Assembly (NCBI RefSeq): GCF_016458235.1
Contig: NZ_JAEMHK010000010.1
Location: forward strand, 124,001-188,000
Direction: 5' to 3'
DNA length: 64,000 nt
Source of the DNA: Geomonas propionica
GTDB lineage: Bacteria; Desulfobacterota; Desulfuromonadia; Geobacterales; Geobacteraceae
Shown here: positions 47,138 to 56,605 of the stretch, piece by piece
Numbering within the stretch: position 1 is the first letter of the stretch
Layout: the number at the start of each line of letters is the position of its first letter
Notes under the pieces: generated by a model
What the model was told of the DNA's origin: nothing
The model's database searches: none
The model's input: the letters and a program-made list of their open reading frames with translations, nothing else
Translations under genes and position numbers: made by a program

Positions 47138-47968
47138 CTAGTCTACTTCCAGTACGTATCCCACCTGCATCGGCTTGAATCCGCCTGGAAAAGCGGTAGC
47201 GAGCCGCGCGGCGGCATGAAAACCAGTGCAATGGCCGGGACAGATCTTCTTCAGCCCGTAGCGCTTCAGCGCTTTGATGGTGGCGTCAATCTGGGGCTGC
47301 GAAGAGAAGGCGAGATGGCACCCTCCCACCACCCCGTAGACCTGTTCCACCCCGGTCCGCTCCCGCGCCAACTCCAGGGTGTTCACGACGCCGGCGTGGC
47401 AGCATCCCAAAAGCAGCAAAAGCCCCTTCTCGGTCACGATGACCAGGGATTGGTCGTCGGTGACCTGGTCCCTCTGGCAGCCGGCTTCGTCGCAGAACAG
47501 CCCGGCATCCCCTTCCTCGTAGCTGGTAGCCCGCGGCACCTCGCCGGTGAGAAACACGCCGGGCATCACCTCGCGGAAGGCGTCGCTGTAGGAAAAGCTC
47601 GCCCCGAGCCCGGTCAGAAAATCCTCGGAATACGGGATGCCGACCGAGCGGGTGCTCCCCTCGCGGAGCACGTAGCGCCGGGTGAAGACCCCGGGGTGCG
47701 CCAGTATCCGCTTGGGACCCGCCGCCTGCAAAAGCGGCCAGAGCCCACCGGCATGGTCGTAATGGCCATGGGAGAGCACCACTTGGTCCACGCTTTTCAG
47801 GTCCACGTTCATGCGTTGGGCGTTGTGCAAAAGCGTGTGCCCGCCACCGGTGTCGAAAAGGAGCGGCTGGTCCCCAGCCTGTACCAAGGCGGCGAAGCCG
47901 TGCTCCCCGAGCGTTCCGGAAATCGCCCCGGCGGTGTTGTCGCAGAGGACCCGGATGCGGCAGATCAT
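47138..47968 (-). CDS. MBL-fold metallo-hydrolase
   Basis: A 276-residue cytoplasmic metallo-beta-lactamase-fold enzyme with the two-metal motif SHGHYDHAGG near residue 67, GCCHAG near 195 and a late PGHCTG. Its closest look is the DHPS-like (7,8-dihydropterin) branch, whose substrates are mostly undefined. With rhodanese, DUF2892 and C_GCAxxG_C_C neighbours, a role in sulfur or redox chemistry is suggested. The ATG at 47968 overlaps the DUF2892 stop by 4 bp. Confidence 0.85.
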   Translation of the reverse strand: MICRIRVLCDNTAGAISGTLGEHGFAALVQAGDQPLLFDTGGGHTLLHNAQRMNVDLKSVDQVVLSHGHYDHAGGLWPLLQAAGPKRILAHPGVFTRRYVLREGSTRSVGIPYSEDFLTGLGASFSYSDAFREVMPGVFLTGEVPRATSYEEGDAGLFCDEAGCQRDQVTDDQSLVIVTEKGLLLLLGCCHAGVVNTLELARERTGVEQVYGVVGGCHLAFSSQPQIDATIKALKRYGLKKICPGHCTGFHAAARLATAFPGGFKPMQVGYVLEVD

Positions 47969-48177
47969 TTGCGGCACTCTGCCGGCGGCAGCTTGGGCAC
48001 GCCCAGCTTGTCCAGGATGGTCATCATCGGGCACCAGTTGGTGAAGCCGGACTGGAGCAGGTTCAAGCCGATGAAGGCGGTGAACCAGAGCCAGTTCGGA
48101 TTGTGAAAGTGGGCCAGCGCCAGGGAGATCAGGGTGAAGGTGCCGGCGATAAGCCTCAACAGTCTGTCGATGTACAT
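47965..48177 (-). CDS. DUF2892 (YgaP-like) small membrane protein
   Basis: A 70-residue inner-membrane protein with two hydrophobic helices (about 6-22 and 29-47) and the signature FTNWCPMMTILDKLGV. The family is often fused to, or next to, rhodanese domains, as here. The conserved Cys after helix 2 may be functional. Confidence 0.88.
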   Translation of the reverse strand: MYIDRLLRLIAGTFTLISLALAHFHNPNWLWFTAFIGLNLLQSGFTNWCPMMTILDKLGVPKLPPAECRK

Positions 48178-48198
48178 GCGAACCTCCCGTTTATCCAG

Positions 48199-48630
48199 TT
48201 ACTTCGTTTGCTGCAGCAGTTCGGCGACTTTGCCCGCCGTATTGGCGGTGAACTCGACGCAGCGCTTTTTGCCGTCAGCGGTGAGCGCCTTGCAGCAGGT
48301 GACGCGGTACTGGTCCTTGAACCAGTGGTGCAGCTCTTTGGTCAGCGCGGCGGCCGCCTTACGGTCCTTAACCACGAGGCCGATGGCCATGGTGCCGCCG
48401 GCCACCGCGCCGCAGATGCAGCCGGCGCCAGAGCCTCCGCCGAAACCGGAGGCCAAGTGCACCAGTTCGTCTCCCGCCTCGGGCAGGAATTCGTTTTTCA
48501 CCGCCGCGAGCACCGCCTCGGCGCAGTGCATCTTGCCGGAGCGGTAGAACCCTTCCGCCTCGTTGGCAACCTTCTCGGCTACCGATTCCCCATTCACTTT
48601 TTCAGCGACATTTTTTCGCAACCAGAACAC
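48199..48630 (-). CDS. C_GCAxxG_C_C family redox-type protein
   Basis: A 143-residue protein of a family named after its cysteine pattern: HCAEAVLAAV, then GFGGGSGAGCICGAVAGG, then VTCCKAL and a later KKRCVEF. Spaced cysteines suggest an iron-sulfur or other metal/redox cofactor; the function is unknown. It starts 20 bp after the RND pump stop, so it is probably co-transcribed with it. Confidence 0.88.
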   Translation of the reverse strand: MFWLRKNVAEKVNGESVAEKVANEAEGFYRSGKMHCAEAVLAAVKNEFLPEAGDELVHLASGFGGGSGAGCICGAVAGGTMAIGLVVKDRKAAAALTKELHHWFKDQYRVTCCKALTADGKKRCVEFTANTAGKVAELLQQTK

Positions 48631-48650
48631 TGAATCCTCCTAAAGGCAGG

Positions 48651-51600
48651 TTAAGGCGCTACCTCAACCGGTTTTCTATGTTTTTCCTTCCACGACTGCA
48701 CCATGAAATACAGGATCGGGATGGTGATCCTGGAAAGCGTGGTGGAGGCGATTTCGCCGCACATCATGGCCAGCGCGAGCCCCTGGAAGATCGGGTCGAA
48801 CAGGATAACGAAACTCCCGACGACGACCGCCGCCGCCGTGAGCAGCATGGGGCGGAAACGGACCGCACCCGCGTCGATGATCGCCTCGTCCAGCGCCATC
48901 CCCTCCCGGCGCCGCAGTTCGGCGAAGTCGATGAGGATGATGGAGTTCCTTACGATGATCCCAGCCAAGGCGATGAAGCCTATCATACTGGTCGCCGTGA
49001 AGAAAGCCCCCATGATGGCGTGACCCGGCAGGATGCCGATCAGGGTGAGCGGGATGGGCGCCATGATCACCAGCGGCGTGGTGAAGTCGCGGAACCAGGC
49101 CACCACCAGCACGTAGATGAGCACCATGACCGCCGCGAAGGCGGCACCCAAGTCGCGGAACACCTCGTAGGTGATGTGCCATTCGCCGTCCCACTTGATG
49201 CCGGGGCGCTCCTCGCTCCAGGGCTGGGAGGCGGCGCGCTGCTCGATGTGGTACCCCCCCGGAAGCGGGATGTTATCGATATCCTTGCGCATCTTCAGGA
49301 TGGCGTAGACCGGCGCCTCGATCTTGCCGGCGACGTCGCCGATGACGTAGACCACGCTCTTCATGTTCTTGCGATAAAGCGATTTCTCTTCCACGCCGCG
49401 CACCACGCGCACGAGCTCGGAGAGCGGCACGTTCCCCTTGCTCCCGGCGACGTAGATGGACGAGAGGGAGGAGACGTCGCTTCGGGAACCGACCGGCAGG
49501 CGCAGGTTGATCCGGATCGGCTCCTTCTCCTGCGGCACGTGCATGAGCCCGACATCGGTCCCGCCCACGGCAAGCTTCAAGGTCTGCACCACCTGGGCCG
49601 CGTCCACGCCGGAGAGCGCGGCCTTCTCGCGATCTACCTCAAAGCGCAAGGTGGGCTGATCGTCCTCCTGGTACCAGTCGACATCGACCACACCCGCCGT
49701 GTTTTTGAAGATGTCGCGTATCTTCCTGGCGATGTCCACGCGGCTTTGCTGGTCCGGGCCGTAGACCTCGGCCACCAGGGTAGAGAGGACCGGCGGTCCC
49801 GGCGGGATCTCGGCCACCTTGAGGCGCGCGCCGTAGCGGTCGGTGATCGCCTTCAGCGTGGGACGGATCCGTTTGGCGATGTCGTGCGACTGGCTGCTTC
49901 TTTCGTCCTTGCCCTCCAGGTTGACCTGGATCTCGGCGACACTCGGCCCCTGGCGCAGGTAATAGTGGCGCACCAACCCATTGAAGTTGAAGGGGGAACT
50001 GGTGCCGACGTAACTCTGGAAATCGGTCACCTCGGGCACCTTCCTGAGCGCGTCGCCAAGCTCCGCCACCATGCGCGCGTTCTCCTCGAGCGTCGTCCCC
50101 TCCGGCGCGTCCACGATCAACTGCAGCTCGCTCTTGTTGTCGAAGGGAAGCATCTTGACCGTGACGGCCTTGAAGTAGATCAGCGAGCAGGACAGGATCA
50201 GCAGGATGACCACCATGGCCAGGAAGCCGTGGCGCACCTTGGCGTCGTGCAACAGTCGCCCCATCATGCGCCGGTAGAACCGGGTCATCCACGTTTCTTC
50301 GGGAGCGGCCTCGCTGCCGTAGTGCGACTCCCCCTTCATGAAGCGGTAGGCGAAGTAGGGGGTGACGATCAGCGCGATCAGGAGCGAGAACACCATGGCC
50401 ATAGAGGCGCCCACCGGAATCGGGCGCATGTACGGGCCCATGAGCCCGCCCACGAACCCCATCGGGAGAATGGAGGCGATCACCGCCAGGGTGGCCAGCA
50501 TGGTCGGGTTACCGATCTCATCCACCGCCCGGACCGCCGCCTCCAGCGGCTTGAAGGTGGTCGTGGTGAAGTAGCGGTGGATGTTCTCCACCACCACGAT
50601 GGCGTCGTCCACCAGGATGCCGATGGAGAAGATCAGCGCGAATAGCGTGATCCGGTTCAGCGTGTAGCCGATCCGGTTGAAGATGAACATGGTGAGCGCG
50701 AGCGTCACCGGGATCGCGATGGCCGCCACCGCGCCGGCGCGCCACCCCATGAAGACGGCGATCAGGATGGTGACCGAGATCGCGGCCAGGAACATGTGGA
50801 ACAACAGCTCGTCGTTCTTGTCCTTGGCCGTTTCGCCGTAGTTCCTGGTGACGGTGACCTGCATCTCCGAGGGGATCAGCTTCCCCTTCTGGAACTCGAC
50901 CCGCTTCAGGAGGTCTTCGGCCACCCAGGTGGCGTTGGCCCCCTTCCTTTTGGCGATGGCGATGGTCACCGCCGGATAGTCGGCGGCGCCACCTTTCAGG
51001 TTTTTTTGGGCCGCTGCCGGGCCGAGGCCGAAGAAGACGAAGTCCTTGGGCTCCTGCACCCCGTCGGTCACCGTGGCGACGTCAGAGAGGTAGACCGGGC
51101 GGCCGTCCTTGACACTGACCACCAGGCGGCCGGCATCGGAGGGATCCGCGATGAAGCCCCCCGCTTCCAGGGTGTATTCGCGGTTGCCCGAGGCGAAGGT
51201 GCCGGCACGTTGCGACACATTGGCCTTCTCCAGTGCGCTCATAACGGCGAGCGGGGTCAGTCCGTAGGAAGAGAGCCGGGCCGGGTCGAGCTGCACCTTG
51301 AGCTCGCGCGACAGCCCCCCCTTGATCTCCGAGTGGGCGACGTTATCCACCTTCTGCAGGTCGTCGCACAGTTCGCGCGCCACGCGGCGCAGCGCGTTGT
51401 GGTCGTAGCGGTCCGACCAGAGGGTGAGCGAGAGGATCGGGACGTCGTCGATGGACTTCGAGACCACCAGCGGTTCGCCGGCGCCGGGAGGGAGGAGGTT
51501 GCGGTTGCTCATCACCTTGTTGTAGAGCTTGACCAGGGAGTCTTCCATGCTCTCGCCGACCAGGAAGCGGACCGTGATGATGCCCATCCCCTGGCGGCTG

Positions 51601-51866
51601 GCGGAGTAGATGTACTCGACGCCGTTGATCTCCCAGATCTTCTTCTCGAAGGTGGTCACCACCCGCTCCTCGACCTCTTTCGGGGAAGAGCCGGGCATGG
51701 GGAGGTAGATGTCCACCATGGGGACATTGATCTGCGGCTCCTCCTCGCGCGGCGTCGCGATGACCGAGTAGAGCCCGATCAAGAGCGAAGCCACCACGAT
51801 GAGCGGCGTCAGCTTGGAATCTATGAAAGCGCGGGCAATCTTCCCCGCGAAGCCGAGGTTGTTCAT
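48651..51866 (-). CDS. RND-family efflux pump inner-membrane transporter
   Basis: A proton-driven exporter of about 1071 residues with the two-fold RND layout: 12 membrane helices and two large periplasmic loops. Motif D in the first half (FSIGILVDDAIVVVENIHRY) and the PREEEPQINVPMVDI segment after helix 1 place it in the AcrB-like (hydrophobe) group rather than the heavy-metal group. The ATG at 51866 follows GGAGAA and removes an 11-residue extension. Second-stage partner of the adaptor and outer-membrane genes upstream. The substrate cannot be read from sequence. Confidence 0.93.
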   Translation of the reverse strand: MNNLGFAGKIARAFIDSKLTPLIVVASLLIGLYSVIATPREEEPQINVPMVDIYLPMPGSSPKEVEERVVTTFEKKIWEINGVEYIYSASRQGMGIITVRFLVGESMEDSLVKLYNKVMSNRNLLPPGAGEPLVVSKSIDDVPILSLTLWSDRYDHNALRRVARELCDDLQKVDNVAHSEIKGGLSRELKVQLDPARLSSYGLTPLAVMSALEKANVSQRAGTFASGNREYTLEAGGFIADPSDAGRLVVSVKDGRPVYLSDVATVTDGVQEPKDFVFFGLGPAAAQKNLKGGAADYPAVTIAIAKRKGANATWVAEDLLKRVEFQKGKLIPSEMQVTVTRNYGETAKDKNDELLFHMFLAAISVTILIAVFMGWRAGAVAAIAIPVTLALTMFIFNRIGYTLNRITLFALIFSIGILVDDAIVVVENIHRYFTTTTFKPLEAAVRAVDEIGNPTMLATLAVIASILPMGFVGGLMGPYMRPIPVGASMAMVFSLLIALIVTPYFAYRFMKGESHYGSEAAPEETWMTRFYRRMMGRLLHDAKVRHGFLAMVVILLILSCSLIYFKAVTVKMLPFDNKSELQLIVDAPEGTTLEENARMVAELGDALRKVPEVTDFQSYVGTSSPFNFNGLVRHYYLRQGPSVAEIQVNLEGKDERSSQSHDIAKRIRPTLKAITDRYGARLKVAEIPPGPPVLSTLVAEVYGPDQQSRVDIARKIRDIFKNTAGVVDVDWYQEDDQPTLRFEVDREKAALSGVDAAQVVQTLKLAVGGTDVGLMHVPQEKEPIRINLRLPVGSRSDVSSLSSIYVAGSKGNVPLSELVRVVRGVEEKSLYRKNMKSVVYVIGDVAGKIEAPVYAILKMRKDIDNIPLPGGYHIEQRAASQPWSEERPGIKWDGEWHITYEVFRDLGAAFAAVMVLIYVLVVAWFRDFTTPLVIMAPIPLTLIGILPGHAIMGAFFTATSMIGFIALAGIIVRNSIILIDFAELRRREGMALDEAIIDAGAVRFRPMLLTAAAVVVGSFVILFDPIFQGLALAMMCGEIASTTLSRITIPILYFMVQSWKEKHRKPVEVAP

Positions 51867-51879
51867 GAAGTTCTCCGAC

Positions 51880-52977
51880 CTACTGCACCTTGGCGCCATC
51901 TACCATCTTGTCGAGGCCTGCCGTGACTACTTTTTCGCCGGGGGCGAGGCCGGAGAGGATCTCCACGCGTCCGCCCTGTGCCCGTCCGGGCTTGACCAGG
52001 CGCAGGCGGGCGAGCCCCTCGGGGGACACCACCCACACCGAGGTTAGCGAGGAACGCTGCACCACCGCCGTTTCCGGGACCGCGACCCCCTTGCGGGAGC
52101 CGGTCTTGAAGAAGGCCTTGCCGTAACTGCCGGAACGAAGCCCCTTGGAGGGGAGATCGACCTTTACGGTGAAGGTGCGGGTGGCGGGATCCACCACCGG
52201 GACCACCTCGGCGACGCGACCGGTCGCCGGCGCCCCCTCTACCGCGATACCGATCTGGTCACCCGCCTTCACCTTACCCAGAAGCATCTCGGGGGCGGCC
52301 ACTTCCAGGCGGAAACCTTCATCCCCTTCGACGGTCAGAAGCGGCGTCCCCGGGAAGACGGTCTGCCCCGCCTCGACCTGCTTGGCGACCACCACGCCGG
52401 AGATGGGAGAAGTCACCCTGCCGTACCCGGCTACCGCGCCAGCGGCCTTGGCACCGTGCCGGGCCTGGGCCAGGCGCGCCTCGGCCCTTGCCACCCCCTG
52501 CGCCGCCACCTCCTGCTCTGTCTTCCGGGTGTCGTACTCCTGGCGGGTCACCGCCTGCTCGGCAAAGAGACGGGAGTACCGGTCGAAGGTAACGTCGGCC
52601 AACTTCTTCTGCGCCTGCGCCTCGGAGAGGGCGCGCGCCGCCTCCTCGACACCGGACGCCGCGCCGGCCGCAGCGGCACCGCTTTCAACGGCCTCGATGG
52701 CGACGAGCAGCGTACCCCGGCCGACCCGGTCCCCTTCGCGCACAAAGACCCGGCTCACGCTGCCGGGAATCCGGGCCGCGATTTGGGCGCTGTTGCGCGC
52801 CCGCACCGTGCCGACCGCCTCCTGGACGTCAGGAAGATCCTCCGCCGCAAGGGTCTGCACCGTGGCGCCCTTAACCACCGGCGGCGGAGCCGGAGCGACG
52901 CTGTGCCCCTCCTTCTTGCCGCAGCCGAAGGCGCTCGCTATCACTAGGGCAATCAATGCCGCCCGATATGGTCTCAT
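51880..52977 (-). CDS. RND efflux periplasmic adaptor (membrane fusion lipoprotein)
   Basis: A 365-residue adaptor. A lipobox (SAFGC, Cys about residue 19) anchors it to the inner membrane. A lipoyl-like half (VRARNSAQIAARIPGSVSRVFVREGD), a helical hairpin rich in Ala/Glu, and beta-barrel and membrane-proximal domains follow. Its start overlaps the TolC-like gene by 4 bp. Confidence 0.93.
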   Translation of the reverse strand: MRPYRAALIALVIASAFGCGKKEGHSVAPAPPPVVKGATVQTLAAEDLPDVQEAVGTVRARNSAQIAARIPGSVSRVFVREGDRVGRGTLLVAIEAVESGAAAAGAASGVEEAARALSEAQAQKKLADVTFDRYSRLFAEQAVTRQEYDTRKTEQEVAAQGVARAEARLAQARHGAKAAGAVAGYGRVTSPISGVVVAKQVEAGQTVFPGTPLLTVEGDEGFRLEVAAPEMLLGKVKAGDQIGIAVEGAPATGRVAEVVPVVDPATRTFTVKVDLPSKGLRSGSYGKAFFKTGSRKGVAVPETAVVQRSSLTSVWVVSPEGLARLRLVKPGRAQGGRVEILSGLAPGEKVVTAGLDKMVDGAKVQ

Positions 52978-54317
52978 TGCAGAACCTCCTTAACAAACAC
53001 GCCAGTGCGGAAGTAGATCTCTCCGGTAGCGGCGTGGAAGCCGTTGTCGACCTCCACCAAGTTGGCGCGGGCCTGGGTGAGCGCGGTCTCCGCGTCCATC
53101 ACCTCGACCAGGGATGACAGCCCGTTGCCGAAACGCAGCGTCACCAGGCGCCGACTTTCCTCGGCATCCCGCACTGCGGACTGCGCGCTTTCCAATTTCA
53201 GGCGCGCCTCCTGGCGGCGCAGCACGCTCTCGGTCACCTGCAGCGCCACTTCCCTGCGCTCGTTTTCCAGCACTTCCGCCGCGCTCTGGCGCACAAGCTC
53301 CGCCTTCTCCTTGTCATGGGAGCGCTTGCCGCCATCGAAGAGGTCCCAGCGCAGGTTGACACCGACGGTCCAGGAATCCTTGTCAGTCCCCAAGGGGATG
53401 TCCCGATCGTTGATCTGGTAGCTCCCCCGCGCATACAGGGTGGGAAGATAGGCGTTTTTCGCCTGCCTGACCGCCAGTTCGCCGCGCTGCTCCGAATTCT
53501 CAGCCAGCTTCAGATCCGGGCGATTCTGCCGCGCCAGGGCAATCAGTTGTTCCAGCTCTTGCGCGGGCTCCGCCAGCTTGGGGAGTTCCGCCACATCAAG
53601 AGGCTCTCCCTGCGCTCCGCCGACCACCAAGTTGAGCCTGAGCCGGGCGAGCAGCAGGTCGTTTTTCGCCGAGATCACGCGTTGGTCCGCCTGGGCGACC
53701 GAGGTCGCGGTGCGCAGCCGGTCCGACTTGAGACCGATGCCGTCCTTCTCGCGCACCGCCGCCAGGCGATCGTGCTCCCGCGCATTCAGAAGCGCCTGGT
53801 CGGCCACCTCGCGATAGGCCAGCGCCTTGCGGACGCCCAGGTAGGCCAGATAGACGCGGAAGGCGATCTCCTCGCGTTTCGCCTCCTCGGAGAACGCTGC
53901 AGCCTCCGAACCTTTCCCCGCCAGGGCCACGCCGGTGGAGATACCGAAATCGATCAACGGCTGCTCCAGCGTCACCGCAGTCTTGAAATCGCCGCGGGGC
54001 GAAGGGTTGTTCAGGGTGTCGGCGGCGAAGTCCTTCCCCGGGTTGATGCGCCCCTCGTCCAGCTTCATCATGAAGACCGCGCTGGGCGTGTTGGAGAGGA
54101 CGGCGCCGCTATCCAGCGCCACGCGGGGAAGGTAACGACTCCGGCTGGACGCCACATCATGCTCCGCCGCACCGCGCTCCAGCGAGGCCGCCTTGAGAAG
54201 GTGGTTACTTTGCAGGGCGCGCTTGACCGCCTCAGGCAGCGTGACCACCTCGCCAAAAGCAGGCGCCGCAAAGGATGCGGCGAGCAGAGCGATGAGCGGT
54301 AGCAATCTGTGATTCAC
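52974..54317 (-). CDS. TolC-family outer-membrane efflux protein
   Basis: A 447-residue outer-membrane factor with signal peptide (to AAPAFG) and two repeated outer-membrane-efflux domains of long helices. It opens the operon. The start is GTG at 54317 with AAGGAGG upstream, behind a strong promoter (54375-54403). Confidence 0.92.
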   Translation of the reverse strand: MNHRLLPLIALLAASFAAPAFGEVVTLPEAVKRALQSNHLLKAASLERGAAEHDVASSRSRYLPRVALDSGAVLSNTPSAVFMMKLDEGRINPGKDFAADTLNNPSPRGDFKTAVTLEQPLIDFGISTGVALAGKGSEAAAFSEEAKREEIAFRVYLAYLGVRKALAYREVADQALLNAREHDRLAAVREKDGIGLKSDRLRTATSVAQADQRVISAKNDLLLARLRLNLVVGGAQGEPLDVAELPKLAEPAQELEQLIALARQNRPDLKLAENSEQRGELAVRQAKNAYLPTLYARGSYQINDRDIPLGTDKDSWTVGVNLRWDLFDGGKRSHDKEKAELVRQSAAEVLENERREVALQVTESVLRRQEARLKLESAQSAVRDAEESRRLVTLRFGNGLSSLVEVMDAETALTQARANLVEVDNGFHAATGEIYFRTGVFVKEVLQ

Positions 54318-54344
54318 CCGGAAACCTCCTTGCCGGTACAGTCA

Positions 54345-54403
54345 GAATATCGCATCGAGATATATTCGAATTCTTATATATATTCAGATGTGACAATTGT
54401 CAA
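54345..54403 (-). promoter_or_regulatory. Promoter and overlapping dyads of the RND efflux operon
   Basis: The minus strand has consensus TTGACA (54398-54403), 17 bases, TATATA (54375-54380). A perfect palindrome TGACAATTGTCA (54391-54402) covers the -35 box. Around the -10 and start site lie AT-rich inverted repeats: GAATAT/ATATTC with an 11-base spacer (54345-54367) and GAAT/ATTC (54368-54385). A strong promoter masked by dyads implies repression; the repressor gene is not adjacent. Confidence 0.75.
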
Positions 54404-54490
54404 GGTAATAACGGTATAAGCATCGGTGTCATGCACCTTTTCGGAAAGCTAGAAGTTTAACACTTAGAGGCGACGGGTTCCGCCGCACAT

Positions 54491-54522
54491 GAAAAAAAAA
54501 GCGCGCCCCCGAGGGAGCGCGC
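54491..54522 (-). terminator. Intrinsic terminator of the DUF815 gene
   Basis: On the minus strand the stem GCGCGC/GCGCGC with an inner CCC/GGG pair block is followed by nine T. Confidence 0.9.
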
Positions 54523-54550
54523 CATGTTTGGTACGAGCCGTTTTACGCGA

Positions 54551-55507
54551 TCAGGCGCCGGCCTGATTGAGCAGGTAGCGCCCGACCCAGTGCCGGGAGA
54601 ACTGCATCGCGGTGCGGCCACAGCGCTTGGTCTTGTCGTGCGACCACTGGATCGCGTCGAGTTCCAGTTCTTTGCTCCAGGGGATGGTCACCTTGCGGGC
54701 CTTCGCCTCGCGCTCCACGCACTGGCGGACAGCGTCGAGATAGCGATCCTGGGTGAAGACGTGGAAGGCGACCCAGAGGCCGAAGCGGTCGGAGAGGGAA
54801 ACCTTCTCCTCCATCGCCTCGCTCTCCTGCAGTTCGCCGTTGACGTACTTGCCGCCCAAAAGGTCGGTGTTGTACTGCGGCAGCAGGTGGCGACGGTTGG
54901 AGGTGACGTAGATGAGCACGTTCTCCGGCGCAGAGTAGACCGAGCCGTCCAGGGCGCTCTTCAGCATCTTGTAGGAGAGTTCGCCGATCTCGAAGGTGAG
55001 GTCGTCGCACAAAAGGATGAAACGGTAGGGCTGGTCCTCGACGGCGCTGAAGATCTCGGAGAGGTAAATGAGGTCTTCCTTCTCCACCTGGATGACGCGC
55101 AGCCCCTCGGGGGCATACTCGTTCAAAAGCGCCTTCACCATAGAGGACTTGCCGGTGCCGCGCGAACCCCAAAGGAGCGCGTTGTTGGCCGGGAGCCCTT
55201 TCAGGAACTGGCGGGTGTTGAACACCATGATTTCTTTCTGCTTCTCGCAACCCAGGAGGTCGTCGAGCCTGGTCTGGTCGGTGACCTTGACCGCCTCCAG
55301 GTATCCCGAAAAGGAATGACGACGCCAGTTGGCGGCGGGGCAGGTGGCCCAGTTGACGGCCTTGACCGCCTTGGGAAGCAACATTTCGACTGAGCTGAGC
55401 ACGCGCTCGAGCTGGGCTACGACCTCCGGTTTCAGATTCAGCATGTACTTTTCCGTCCCTTGTGTGGTGGGCTCCGAACCGGCAGTTTGTTCTGATGAAA
55501 CAACCAT
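54551..55507 (-). CDS. DUF815 family AAA+ ATPase
   Basis: A 318-residue cytoplasmic P-loop protein with Walker A GSRGTGKSS and Walker B RFILLCDDLTFE, arginine-rich C-terminal AAA lid. DUF815 proteins are widespread and of unknown role. The ATG at 55507 is used, but an internal ATG at 55444, where the conserved region begins and GGGACGG precedes, is possible. Monocistronic, with a terminator behind it. Confidence 0.85.
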   Translation of the reverse strand: MVVSSEQTAGSEPTTQGTEKYMLNLKPEVVAQLERVLSSVEMLLPKAVKAVNWATCPAANWRRHSFSGYLEAVKVTDQTRLDDLLGCEKQKEIMVFNTRQFLKGLPANNALLWGSRGTGKSSMVKALLNEYAPEGLRVIQVEKEDLIYLSEIFSAVEDQPYRFILLCDDLTFEIGELSYKMLKSALDGSVYSAPENVLIYVTSNRRHLLPQYNTDLLGGKYVNGELQESEAMEEKVSLSDRFGLWVAFHVFTQDRYLDAVRQCVEREAKARKVTIPWSKELELDAIQWSHDKTKRCGRTAMQFSRHWVGRYLLNQAGA

Positions 55508-55583
55508 GCCTAAGTAACCCCCGGTAATTTATTTAAATCTGTATACGTTATCAGCAAGCCCGCTGTCAAATTAAAACAATGTG

Positions 55584-56321
55584 TCAATTGCCGCCGTGTC
55601 GGTTCTCGCACAAGGCCCAGGCCGTTGCTCCCGGGATGAGGATGCCGGCGCGCGCCAGCGAGATCATCACGGCATTGTCCCATTCCAGGAGCTTGCCGAC
55701 CAGCATCGCGAGGAGTCGCCCACCACGCCAGCGTCCGCGATCCCTCACCCGGCCCCAATGGTAGAGTCTGGATGACAGGAACCTCGGGATCAGCAATGAG
55801 CCGAACAGGTACCCGGAGCTCACAACGACCAACCCTGCGCTCCAAGCGAGCTGTTCCACCTGCTTCAGTCGATAGCGACGGTAGTGACCGCGAAACCAGT
55901 CATGACCGCTGTAGAGCGCCTCGAAGGCGGGGACAGTAACCAGGACACGCCCCTTGGGAGCCACGTGCTGCCGTACCACCCGCTTCAGATAGCCCCGGTC
56001 ATCCTGCACCCGTTCCAGCACGTCCACGATCAGGGTGAGGTCGTATCTGTTCCTAGCCGGGGGAAGCTCCCGTCCGTAGCTGATCCCCGGGTCGGGCTCC
56101 TCGTTCAACCGCGTCTCGGGGAGGTCCGGGTCGACCGCGGCTACCTCCTTGCTCTGCAGCCCCCCGAAGATGGTGCGGCAAAGATAGCCGTCGCCGCAGC
56201 CCACCCCGAGCACCTTTACCCCCTCGTGCAGCGTGTTTCCCAGCAGGGCTGCCAGCGCCCCGGCCCGCGCCCTCTCCCATGGATGCCGGGGGGAGCGCCC
56301 TTCCCTTTTGCTAGCGTCCAT
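55584..56321 (-). CDS. SAM-dependent class I methyltransferase
   Basis: A 245-residue enzyme with motif I VLGVGCGDGYL, an acidic residue in AAVDPD, and LTLIVDVLERVQDD (motif IV region). The second half contains hydrophobic stretches (LFGSLLIPRFL and around 215-235) that may sit on the membrane, as in methyltransferases of lipid-linked sugars. A GAGG site precedes the ATG. Preceded by a small membrane-protein gene 2 bp upstream. Confidence 0.85.
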   Translation of the reverse strand: MDASKREGRSPRHPWERARAGALAALLGNTLHEGVKVLGVGCGDGYLCRTIFGGLQSKEVAAVDPDLPETRLNEEPDPGISYGRELPPARNRYDLTLIVDVLERVQDDRGYLKRVVRQHVAPKGRVLVTVPAFEALYSGHDWFRGHYRRYRLKQVEQLAWSAGLVVVSSGYLFGSLLIPRFLSSRLYHWGRVRDRGRWRGGRLLAMLVGKLLEWDNAVMISLARAGILIPGATAWALCENRHGGN

Positions 56322-56323
56322 GG

Positions 56324-56560
56324 CTAGTACCTCATTTCACAGGCGAGACCTGCGCTGGCCGCGGAAATCAGCGCGCGAAAGGACAGCCGCTTGATGATGG
56401 AGTTGCTATCTTTCTTTTCGCTTTTAGGGTGGTCGAGATGGTTGTAGTGCAGTAGGCGAGGCAGTAGGAAACCGGAAAAGAGGCTGATCGCCGCGGGTGC
56501 GGCGCTGCAGAGGAAGAAGAGGAGGGCGATGACGCTATGGGGCACGCTGTAATGAGCCAT
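56324..56560 (-). CDS. Small hypothetical membrane protein
   Basis: 78 residues with one or two hydrophobic stretches (about 9-34 and 61-72) and a basic middle. No family recognised. The weak ribosome site argues against it; the 2-bp spacing to the methyltransferase and the absence of any other use for this DNA argue for it. Confidence 0.45.
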   Translation of the reverse strand: MAHYSVPHSVIALLFFLCSAAPAAISLFSGFLLPRLLHYNHLDHPKSEKKDSNSIIKRLSFRALISAASAGLACEMRY

Positions 56561-56605
56561 AGGCGAAATTAAATATCATTAACTTGTCATTGTCAAACGG
56601 CGGCG

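Noticed and set aside
48678..50645. 655-codon open frame on the plus strand
   Set aside because: Antisense shadow of the RND transporter; composition is His/Arg/Asp-rich with no recognisable domain.
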